Source of the DNA: a virus | Direction: 5' to 3' (one strand) | DNA: 30,079 nt | Virus record (IMG/VR): IMGVR_UViG_3300028025_002687 | Span: 1-30,079 of that record | Shown here: positions 23,145 to 28,646 of the stretch, in pieces | Position numbering within the stretch: the stretch's first letter is position 1 | Layout of the letters: every line of letters starts with the position of its first letter | Made by a program: the position numbers and the translations under genes | The notes under the pieces: model-generated | What the model was told of the DNA's origin: nothing | Databases searched by the model: none | What the model saw: only the letters and a program-made list of their open reading frames with translations

Positions 23145-23952
23145 TATCTTACTTGGTGTTTAGTTTGTTTCTGTATTTCAAGATTCTGTCTCCGAGTTTC
23201 GTCTTTTTTCCAACTAAGCCAGTTGAGCGCTTCTCTAATAGGGAGTTTTGCTGATTCACTAAATCTAAGAGGGTCTCCTCCAGAAAGGAGATTGAGGGTG
23301 TTCCACCATTCTCTTGCTGCAGAGAAAGTGCTTTTCTGATTTGGTCTTTTAGGGATGTCTCCACCGTCTTCATCAGAGGACTTTGCAGCAAAGATTCCGC
23401 TGTATTCCTTAGTGATGAGTTGGCGGACTGCAAAAAAAAAGCATTGGCTGATCTAACAGCAGAAATTGGAAGGTCCATAAATAGCTCCGCTCTCTGACGG
23501 AACCCTTTGGAATCGTAGTCTTCCAGAGTTAGCACTCCGTTGACGTCCTCCAAGACTGGTCGGTATAGAACTGCTGCAACTTCGTTTAGTTTGTTCTTTG
23601 CTCCCGGAGAAGACAGAATAACTTCCAAGTCGGCAAATTCACCCACTGTTAAATCTTCGATTGCAGGTAGACCATACTTTACATCTCTGAATTCCATTGT
23701 TGGCTTGATTGCATCGGTCTTGCCCGAAAGCTCGTTGATGAGCAGGATGGTCTCTTCCCAGATGATTAGCCAATCTTGGTATCTTAGTTTGGTCAACTGT
23801 TCTTTTGGACACCCAGTTAAACACTGGACTATCTCGAACTCTGAACCTTCTTTCTGCTCGACCAGGATTTCCTGGAGTTCATAGTAGTTTCGAAGGGTGA
23901 TATCTTCGAAAGTGTAGGTTTGGTCTTTTATTTTGAAACTTGGTTTGTTCAT
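23144..23952 (-). CDS. Probable -1 frameshift fusion of the tail assembly chaperone, 269 aa
   Basis: Shared residues 1-173 continue, after a -1 slip on T9 (23440-23432), into a 96-residue alternative C-terminus: FAVRQLITKEYSGIFAAKSS, later REWWNTLNLLSGGDPLRF and LPIREALNWLSWKKDE. The alternative frame is closed by TAG 13 nt before the reference codon at the tract and then stays open for 97 codons. It ends in TAATG with the next gene's start. U-UUU-UUU is an efficient -1 slippery heptamer in the correct phase. Tail assembly chaperones (lambda G/GT) are classically expressed by such shifts. The WW-LNLLSGGDP and ALNWLSWKK stretches look like a genuine folded domain. Confidence 0.65.
23149..23952 (-). 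CDS. Tail assembly chaperone-like protein, zero-frame product, 267 aa
   Basis: The gene lies between gp10-like and tail-tip genes. The N-terminal half reads FKIKDQTYTFEDITLRNYYE, then TVGEFADLEVIL and NEVAAVLYRPVL, a pattern found in chaperone-like proteins of Bacteroidota siphophages. Zero-frame reading passes through the T9 tract (residues 171-174, AFFL) and continues 94 residues to a helical, basic end (LGDRILKYRNKLNTK). ATGA couples it to the preceding gene. Because the two frames after T9 are both open and near equal in length, either could be the main product. A homopolymer indel in the assembly is the other explanation. Confidence 0.7.
   Translation of the reverse strand: MNKPSFKIKDQTYTFEDITLRNYYELQEILVEQKEGSEFEIVQCLTGCPKEQLTKLRYQDWLIIWEETILLINELSGKTDAIKPTMEFRDVKYGLPAIEDLTVGEFADLEVILSSPGAKNKLNEVAAVLYRPVLEDVNGVLTLEDYDSKGFRQRAELFMDLPISAVRSANAFFLQSANSSLRNTAESLLQSPLMKTVETSLKDQIRKALSLQQENGGTPSISFLEETLLDLVNQQNSLLEKRSTGLVGKKTKLGDRILKYRNKLNTK
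23432..23440 (-). other. T9 slippery tract (-1 frameshift site candidate)
   Basis: On the minus strand codons GCT TTT TTT TTG contain the U-UUU-UUU heptamer in phase. The -1 frame opens immediately upstream and ends at the next gene's start codon. Confidence 0.6.
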
Positions 23953-24320
23953 TTCTTTGTTCTAAATTCCTTCTTAATCTGCTTAGCAACTTCGCGAGCC
24001 AGAATTTGGTTCACGACCTGCTTTGTTTTTTCTTGGGTGTTCAGCCAGAAGCGGGGTTTTATTCCCATCTTGCCCTTGCCTGGACTTGGGTTCCAAGGTC
24101 TTCCTGTTGTGTCTTTGACTTTATATCGGCCGGTTCCTTCGTTGAGATAGGTTCCATACTTCAAGAAAGTCGGAATGAAAATTATTCCATCTGGGGTTTC
24201 CACTGCACGAACTTTAACAGATTTCTGAAGAGCCCCAGTTTTCACAGGAGCCTGATATCTCAAGGCAGCCTGGATAACTCTCTCCATCAGTTTCATTGCA
24301 GGTTTTAGATCTATAGCCAT
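23949..24320 (-). CDS. HK97 gp10-like minor tail/head-tail joining protein, 123 aa
   Basis: The ATG at 24320 (MAIDLKPAMKLMERVIQAAL) overlaps the upstream stop as TAATG and is chosen over a start at 24389. The motif APVKTGALQKSV, a YGTYLNEGTGRY segment and a helical basic C-terminus match the HK97 gp10 family of head-tail joining proteins. These small proteins typically follow the portal/connector genes or sit before the tail terminator; here the gene follows the terminator-like gene. ATGA overlap with the chaperone gene indicates coupling. Confidence 0.75.
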   Translation of the reverse strand: MAIDLKPAMKLMERVIQAALRYQAPVKTGALQKSVKVRAVETPDGIIFIPTFLKYGTYLNEGTGRYKVKDTTGRPWNPSPGKGKMGIKPRFWLNTQEKTKQVVNQILAREVAKQIKKEFRTKK

Positions 24321-24799
24321 TATGCTGGGAAGGCTGCTGAGCAAAGATCGAATGGAGACTGGATCTCCACAGAAATTTCTGCTGACCAACCTGTTAAGTT
24401 GTTGTTAAATCTCTCCACAAAAGGTGTGAGGTAGATTGGGGTTTCTATCTTTGCCCCGACTGTCAACCAGTCCGTCATGATAAACTTGGAGAAGATATCT
24501 TGAGCAATCATGAATGTGTTGTTGTGGGTGTCGATGGCCAACTGTTCGTCGTTGTCCTTGGCGATGTCCATCACAATAAAAGAAAACCCAAATAAGACTT
24601 TTCCGAAACGATCCATTGAAGACTGGGCTGGAATCATGAACACCAGAGGGAAACGCACGAACTTATGTTCGACGTTCTGGTTGTCTATGTCGGAGAGCTG
24701 CCCGACCTGGAATTGTCGGACTGCTAACTGCGAAGTGCAGATGCTGCGGAAAAGGTCTATCAGTTCCTTGTATGTTGCGATTGGTGCTGGAGTTGCCAT
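24320..24799 (-). CDS. Tail terminator-like protein, 159 aa
   Basis: This alpha/beta protein has ATYKELIDLFRSICTSQLAV at the N-terminus, strands around FVRFPLVFMIPAQ and GKVLFGFSFIVMDI, a central DNDEQLAIDTHNNTFMIAQD region, and a C-terminal TGWSAEISVEIQSPFDLC end. It resembles the tail terminator-type proteins that Bacteroidota siphophages place before gp10-like or chaperone genes. The call rests on size, pattern and position; another adaptor role is possible. TAATG overlap couples it to the gp10-like gene, and a weak late-type element lies seven bases upstream. Confidence 0.6.
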   Translation of the reverse strand: MATPAPIATYKELIDLFRSICTSQLAVRQFQVGQLSDIDNQNVEHKFVRFPLVFMIPAQSSMDRFGKVLFGFSFIVMDIAKDNDEQLAIDTHNNTFMIAQDIFSKFIMTDWLTVGAKIETPIYLTPFVERFNNNLTGWSAEISVEIQSPFDLCSAAFPA

Positions 24800-24806
24800 A
24801 TAAGTA

Positions 24807-24833
24807 TAAGTATGATTTAGTCTATTTCTGCCG
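24807..24833 (-). promoter_or_regulatory. Weak late-type element before the tail module
   Basis: CATACTTA (24814-24807) with CGGCA 14 nt upstream sits seven bases before the ATG at 24799. A second overlapping TATACTTA (24808-24801) lacks an upstream partner. This copy is degenerate and overlaps the end of the terminase gene. Confidence 0.35.
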
Positions 24834-26055
24834 AAGATTTTTGCGCACCCATAACAACATATTTTCTGGTGTTGCCTTTGTCTCTGCTCAGGGCGTATCG
24901 CAGAGCATCCATCAGGTGATTATAGTCGTCCACTGGTTTATCCGTTCCAGTCCTGTAGGCATAGTTATAGTATTCTTGGATTAGATTGGTGGATTCTGGG
25001 TGGACATGCACTTCAAAGGTCCTTAGTTTGTCTATGCCCGCCCTCACCGAATCTGGACCTTTGCTGGCCGGCTGAATGTTTCTATAGCCAAGTCTCCTTA
25101 GCGTCTCGATTGTCTTGGGCTCAGCTGCGTCCGCCATGATGGTGGCAGTAGATGGAATCTTTAATCTCACCAACCTCTGATAGATGTCTTCGTTGGTCAG
25201 TCCTGTTTCGTAGATTAGTTCTTCCACCCAAAGTCTGTTGCTTCTCTTCTGCACTCTCACCATAGCAGTTGGGTCTGTTGAAAACCCAAAGTCCAAGCCA
25301 TACAGGGTTTCACCCTCTGGATCTGGAGAGAAGTCGAAGTGCCAACCCTTGAACACCTGGCCTTCCCCAATGTCCCGCCATTCGCCAAGAATGTGATGGG
25401 AGAAGTAGTCTTCGTCTTCTTCTCGGAGGGCTTCCCACTCGGCAACCTTAGAAGCATCCAAGTTGTCCTTGTTGTCCATGTAAGTCGTGTGGAGGTAGCC
25501 GTGTGTGCTCAGCCACTTTGGATTGGGTTGCCCGTCCGGAAGATAAAATCTCTTGAACAGCCAATGGGACTTTGCAGTCGGGTTGAACAGAATGAAGATC
25601 CTTCTCTCTGCACCCTTCTGCCTGAAGGAATCTATTAGTTTCAGGTATTCCTCCTCAGAGGGTAATTCCGTTGCCTCATCCACAAGCAAATGAGTTACAC
25701 GGGCTAAACCCTTGCCCTTCGCAGTTATCGTTCCTTCGGCCAGCTTCATTGCGTGAGTCAGGATCAGATTGTCGTTTAGTTTATTTCGGATCTCATCTCC
25801 CTTGATTTCAAGGTAGCCTGTAAGTCTCCACTGACCAATAAGATCAAGGATGTCTCGGTAGATCGAGTTGGTCAGAGCCTTTGAGGTATAACGGGCGATA
25901 ACCCCTCTGAAGTAATCCTTACCCATCAGTCGCATCAGAAAGTAGGCTGCAATGTTTGTCGATTTTCCTGATGCCCTTCCCCCACTTATGACCCAATAAG
26001 TCTTGTCCTGATAAAATATCGGAGCATACGCCGGGAGGAAAGCAAAGGATGACAT
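24817..26055 (-). CDS. terL: Terminase large subunit, 412 aa
   Basis: The Walker A sequence GGRASGKST (residues 25-33), Walker B LLVDE (123-127) and coupling motif ILFNPT (155-160) form the packaging ATPase. The nuclease half has the three expected acidic positions, in YGLDFGFSTDPTA (D255), MADAAEPKT (D309) and NHLMDALRYAL (D383). The length is typical of PBSX/SPP1-like terminases. It overlaps the small subunit gene as TAATG. The protein powers DNA packaging through the portal, which in this genome is encoded far away. A headful mechanism would agree with the circularly permuted map but cannot be shown here. Confidence 0.93.
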   Translation of the reverse strand: MSSFAFLPAYAPIFYQDKTYWVISGGRASGKSTNIAAYFLMRLMGKDYFRGVIARYTSKALTNSIYRDILDLIGQWRLTGYLEIKGDEIRNKLNDNLILTHAMKLAEGTITAKGKGLARVTHLLVDEATELPSEEEYLKLIDSFRQKGAERRIFILFNPTAKSHWLFKRFYLPDGQPNPKWLSTHGYLHTTYMDNKDNLDASKVAEWEALREEDEDYFSHHILGEWRDIGEGQVFKGWHFDFSPDPEGETLYGLDFGFSTDPTAMVRVQKRSNRLWVEELIYETGLTNEDIYQRLVRLKIPSTATIMADAAEPKTIETLRRLGYRNIQPASKGPDSVRAGIDKLRTFEVHVHPESTNLIQEYYNYAYRTGTDKPVDDYNHLMDALRYALSRDKGNTRKYVVMGAQKSSAEID

Positions 26056-26369
26056 TAGTCTTCTGTGGACGGATTGGGCGGCAGGATAATCTGAACCGGT
26101 TCTATATTGGAACCATCTGCGTTCTGCAAGATGGTCGTAGTCATGTCAGGCAGAAACTTTGCAGACAACTTAGTCATGATCTGCACATAGTCCTTCGGGG
26201 ATTCTTGACGCAACCTCTCCAAGGCTTCCTTGAAGTGCTCCTGTTCGTCCTCCAAGATGTTAGCAAAGAGTTCACGAACAATGATGGTGGTCCTGTTCGG
26301 ATTTCCCTTTGGTCTTCCCGCAGGATTTCCGGACTGTCCCGGTTGAAATAAATGATTCCTGTTTTCCAT
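26055..26369 (-). CDS. Terminase small subunit-like protein (DUF5681-type N-terminus), 104 aa
   Basis: The N-terminus LFQPGQSGNPAGRPKGNPNR is the hallmark of DUF5681-type proteins found beside large terminases. Helices follow (REMLF-type region: VRELFANILEDEQEHFKEAL), then a QIMTKLSAKFLPD segment and a loose proline/asparagine-rich end. Its TAA overlaps the terL ATG, so position strongly supports a DNA-recognition subunit of the packaging machine. No classic helix-turn-helix is obvious. A 38-bp gap upstream holds AGTATAAC but no clear promoter. Confidence 0.75.
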   Translation of the reverse strand: MENRNHLFQPGQSGNPAGRPKGNPNRTTIIVRELFANILEDEQEHFKEALERLRQESPKDYVQIMTKLSAKFLPDMTTTILQNADGSNIEPVQIILPPNPSTED

Positions 26370-26407
26370 GTGATATCTGCAGTTATACTTTACAAATTAG
26401 GAAACTT

Positions 26408-26608
26408 TCACTTGACATATTTCTGTGCAAGCTTCTTTACTGCTGTGATTATATCTCTGCGACATGCTCCGCATCCAACATCTATCTTCATCGTTCCGAA
26501 GTGCAGATTGTAGATGTGGTAAGCAATCGCAAGTTCTTCCGGTTGGAAAACCTTCTTGTCCATTGGAAACAGATGTGCTGATTCTCTTAGTGCTTCTTCC
26601 CAACCCAT
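26408..26608 (-). CDS. Small CxxC-containing protein, 66 aa
   Basis: The sequence begins MGWEEALRESAHLFPMDKKV and has FQPEELAIAYHIYNLHFGT, then GCGACRRDIITAVKKLAQ. The CxxC pair inside GCGAC could bind a metal together with nearby histidines, although a full zinc-finger set is not evident. Comparable short proteins occur near terminases in Bacteroidota phages, but no function is known to me. The ATG is one base after the stop of the membrane protein gene (TAATATG). It lies immediately before the terminase genes in transcription order. Confidence 0.7.
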   Translation of the reverse strand: MGWEEALRESAHLFPMDKKVFQPEELAIAYHIYNLHFGTMKIDVGCGACRRDIITAVKKLAQKYVK

Positions 26609-26609
26609 A

Positions 26610-26879
26610 TTAGAATATCTTTGTGTGTATCTTATCCGATTCTTCTGTCAACCATGCCGTCATCGGTGCCCCCAAGCAGATCAAGATCGGGTGCATCTGC
26701 ATCAGTATCCCTGCCACTAAGGCTATCCAAAAGCCTAAACATGTCGCGCATGTCATCGGGGGTCGGTCCAACTTTGTTATCTTCAGCATCCATTTGTAGG
26801 GGTGTGAGTTCAGGATTGGCGGTATTGCCATTGCAAGTATCGCAGCCTGTAGAATTAGGTTCAGTAGTAAAAAATTCAT
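26610..26879 (-). CDS. Small membrane protein with CATCLGFW motif, 89 aa, overlapping another gene
   Basis: Three hydrophobic stretches are visible: residues 1-25 (MNFLLLNLILQAAILAMAIP), about 45-62 (CATCLGFWIALVAGILM) and about 63-77 (ILICLGAPMTAWL). The central RPPMTCATCLGFWIAL resembles small phage membrane proteins with a C-x-x-C-x-x-FW signature. Function unknown; a holin role would be a guess. The ORF shares 248 bp with the acidic 127-aa gene in another frame. The chain of tight spacings (one base before the 66-aa gene) and the clear membrane signature argue that it is real. Confidence 0.65.
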   Translation of the reverse strand: MNFLLLNLILQAAILAMAIPPILNSHPYKWMLKITKLDRPPMTCATCLGFWIALVAGILMQMHPILICLGAPMTAWLTEESDKIHTKIF

Positions 26880-27015
26880 TGATGATTTCTATTTTTCTTT
26901 TAGTTGGATCTATGCCCAATCTCTTTGCTTGTCTAAACACAGAAGAACTTAGTTTGTCTTCTGGTGTGATGAAACTGACTTCAGTTCCCTTAAATTTCCA
27001 TTTTATTTGTTTCAT
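26632..27015 (-). CDS. Acidic hypothetical protein, 127 aa, overlapping the membrane-protein gene
   Basis: The N-terminal 45 residues are basic and structured (MKQIKWKFKGTEVSFITPED, then FRQAKRLGIDPTKRKIEI). The rest is low-complexity and acidic, with a CDTC pair and DADAPDLDLLGGTDDG. Its ATG overlaps the previous stop as ATGA, which supports translation. From residue 46 on, the frame overlaps the 89-aa membrane protein in a different frame, so one product's sequence constrains the other. The disordered acidic tail is the part that overlaps, as is common where one gene is overprinted on another. No function is recognised. Confidence 0.6.
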   Translation of the reverse strand: MKQIKWKFKGTEVSFITPEDKLSSSVFRQAKRLGIDPTKRKIEIINEFFTTEPNSTGCDTCNGNTANPELTPLQMDAEDNKVGPTPDDMRDMFRLLDSLSGRDTDADAPDLDLLGGTDDGMVDRRIG

Positions 27016-27227
27016 AATACGTCTTCGGGGTTTATATCGTAGGACGGGAGCACTATGCCCGACTGTCCTGTTATTCTTACAGCCTCAGGGGTAACGTTTC
27101 TCACGTGAGCCATAGATTCCTGTAGTTCTTGAATCAGTCCATCGATCTTTTTACGCTTAGCAACTTTTGCAGCGTTGCGAGCCTGAACTTTCTTCTTGTG
27201 GTTTTTTCTTGTTTTAGATACTGGCAT
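27012..27227 (-). CDS. Small basic protein, 71 aa
   Basis: The start is strongly basic (MPVSKTRKNHKKKVQARNAA), suggesting nucleic-acid binding or a disordered tail. A short helix (IDGLIQELQESMAHV) and a loose end (DINPEDVL) follow. No fold is recognised. TAATG overlap with the sigma-like gene upstream and ATGA overlap with the acidic gene downstream place it firmly in the early operon. A host-directed or RNA-binding role is speculation. Confidence 0.75.
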   Translation of the reverse strand: MPVSKTRKNHKKKVQARNAAKVAKRKKIDGLIQELQESMAHVRNVTPEAVRITGQSGIVLPSYDINPEDVL

Positions 27228-27706
27228 TAGATGTTCTTTTTTAGGTATCGCCTTACTCTATTAATGGTTAGAGACACAGAAGTCCTTGGGATGCCAACAG
27301 AGCGAGCCAAGGAAGAAATGGTGTGTCCCTCATCGACAAAAGTTTCGAACAGTTTACGATCATACCAGGGGAGTGAGGCCAAGAGGGTCTTCGCTCTTGC
27401 AGCCAACTCTTCTGTTGGATCTTCTTCTTCGACAGCTTCGTGTGCTTCATGTAGAGGAAAGGGGTTATTTCTATAGGTATGGTAAAACGGAGAAGTGACT
27501 GACTTCCAGGAGTTAGTCATAATCTTTATACAGAACCAGCGTCCTGCTCCACAGTCTAAGACTTCTTCCATCTTGGGATTTGCCAAGAATGCGTCTAAGG
27601 TGTAGTGCAGTAGCTCCTCCGCTAAGTCAGAGTTGCCAGATATTCTAATCGAAGCCTCTTTGAGCGGAAGGTAGTGGTCGTGCATGAACTGTTCCGTCTT
27701 AGTCAA
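27227..27706 (-). CDS. Sigma-factor-like (ECF-type) protein, 159 aa, TTG start
   Basis: The N-terminal region resembles sigma region 2 (ISGNSDLAEELLHYTLDAFL). The C-terminal region resembles region 4 with a helix-turn-helix (LLASLPWYDRKLFETFVDEG, HTISSLARSVGIPRTSVSLT, ending NRVRRYLKKNI). Between them is an acidic linker (EAHEAVEEEDPTEELAARAK). The frame opens with TTG at 27706, eight bases after the preceding stop; an ATG at 27685 is the alternative. A phage-encoded sigma factor could direct RNA polymerase to the TGTCA-N14-TATACTTA late elements, an attractive but untested link. Region 2 is short, so it may be an incomplete or antagonist form. Confidence 0.65.
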   Translation of the reverse strand: MTKTEQFMHDHYLPLKEASIRISGNSDLAEELLHYTLDAFLANPKMEEVLDCGAGRWFCIKIMTNSWKSVTSPFYHTYRNNPFPLHEAHEAVEEEDPTEELAARAKTLLASLPWYDRKLFETFVDEGHTISSLARSVGIPRTSVSLTINRVRRYLKKNI

Positions 27707-27714
27707 ATTAAAGG

Positions 27715-28041
27715 TTATACGTCAACGTCAACGTCGAAGACGTCCGTTATGTCCCCGTAGCACGGGTCTTTCTCACCAGGAATGTTGATGGACATACAGC
27801 CATTAGAATGAGTTGTAATCCAACCTCTTCCTTCCAGCATTTGAATTAGCTGGTGGGTGAAAGGAATATCCCAACCGAAGTTGGTTGCAATCCAAGATAC
27901 AGGAGCAAAGCATCCCTTTTGCATGCGGGTGAAACCCCAGATGAACGAAAGCATAATCTTCTCCCTATCGTTTAACGAAGTGTCCTGCCAGATGATAGGA
28001 TCAACAACCATGTAGGAAGGGTCTTTTGAATTAGTGGACAT
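27715..28041 (-). CDS. Winged-helix replication-initiator-like protein, 108 aa
   Basis: The segment DPIIWQDTSLNDREKIMLSF followed by TRMQKGCFAPVSWIATNFGW and LIQMLEGRGWITTH matches the helix-turn-helix (HTH_36-like) domain at the front of phage replication initiators. The product is only this domain plus a short acidic tail ending DITDVFDVDVDV. The tail is coded by an iterated ACGTCA sequence (27719-27735). Initiators often carry such domains to bind origin iterons, so this protein may act on the inverted repeat at 28514-28631 just upstream. It overlaps the 76-aa gene by 11 bp. Confidence 0.65.
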   Translation of the reverse strand: MSTNSKDPSYMVVDPIIWQDTSLNDREKIMLSFIWGFTRMQKGCFAPVSWIATNFGWDIPFTHQLIQMLEGRGWITTHSNGCMSINIPGEKDPCYGDITDVFDVDVDV

Positions 28042-28261
28042 AGCTTGCTCCTTCTATTGTGTTGACTAATTCTTCTAAGGTGCAGATTGTGATAATCTGT
28101 CTCTGCTTAGATCTTGGTTCGAACAGATGTAAACAAATTCTGCCAGAAGCAGAAATGGTTAAGTTCTCGATTAGTTGTTCCGAGTTGTCCTTAAGACGGA
28201 CGTAGTTGCCATCAGGTCTAAATGTTCTCGGGTCGTTTGCTTTTTCAATACGAAATGCCAT
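28031..28261 (-). CDS. Small hypothetical protein, 76 aa
   Basis: The sequence begins MAFRIEKANDPRTFRPDGNY and has VRLKDNSEQLIENL, SGRICLHLFEPRSKQR and ITICTLEELVNTIEGASYV segments. It looks like a compact beta-strand protein with a C-terminal helix. No family is recognised. It lies between the 69-aa and winged-helix genes, one base after the previous stop and overlapping the next gene by 11 bp, typical of this dense early operon. Confidence 0.7.
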   Translation of the reverse strand: MAFRIEKANDPRTFRPDGNYVRLKDNSEQLIENLTISASGRICLHLFEPRSKQRQIITICTLEELVNTIEGASYVH

Positions 28262-28262
28262 C

Positions 28263-28472
28263 TTAATTTTCCTCTCTTGTTATAGTTAATCTGTCTCTGT
28301 TTGTTCCTTCGAGGATAACATCGTCGAAGTGTCCCATGTTGACGTTCATCCATACACCTCTTTCTTCATGATAGAATTTAGCCATGAGATAACCTAAATC
28401 GGAAATGTAGGTTTTATCTAATGACCAGATGCCTTCATAACCATCAATCGTGTAAGTTAATTTATTTTCCAT
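28263..28472 (-). CDS. Small hypothetical protein, first gene of the early operon, 69 aa
   Basis: The sequence is MENKLTYTIDGYEGIWSLDK, then TYISDLGYLMAKFYHEERG and VWMNVNMGHFDDVIL, ending in a charged RLTITREEN. It is a small, mixed alpha/beta type without known motifs. It is the first gene after the large inverted repeat, and its leader on the minus strand is very A/T-rich with a TATATACAAT-like stretch directly before the ATG, so transcription of the early/middle genes probably begins here. Confidence 0.7.
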   Translation of the reverse strand: MENKLTYTIDGYEGIWSLDKTYISDLGYLMAKFYHEERGVWMNVNMGHFDDVILEGTNRDRLTITREEN

Positions 28473-28500
28473 ATTGTATATATCTTTTTTATTTTTGTAA
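28473..28500 (-). promoter_or_regulatory. A/T-rich promoter-like leader of the early operon
   Basis: On the minus strand a TTTTTTAC stretch and an A-rich spacer precede TATATACAAT, which adjoins the ATG at 28472. It is the first possible promoter after the inverted repeat, but its match to any consensus is loose. Confidence 0.4.
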
Positions 28501-28513
28501 AAAACTGAAAAGT

Positions 28514-28631
28514 GTCACTGTCACTGTCACATAGGGGGAGCCCATAGGGTATATTATATAATAAAAAGATAAATCACTCGTTTTCTCTATATAGGTATAT
28601 GGGCTCCCCTATGTGACACTGTGACAGTGAC
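28514..28631. repeat. Large inverted repeat with TGTCAC iterations; origin or terminator candidate
   Basis: Left arm 28514-28546 and right arm 28598-28631 pair over about 33 bp, apart from a 2-base insertion and one G. Three tandem TGTCAC hexamers lie at 28513-28530, and three GTGACA copies lie in the right arm. The 51-bp loop is almost purely A/T. The element fills the only sizeable gap between the DUF3987 gene and the early operon. An origin with initiator iterons and an unwinding element is one reading; a long terminator hairpin is the other. Confidence 0.75.
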
Positions 28632-28646
28632 AAAGTTCATTTTTAC

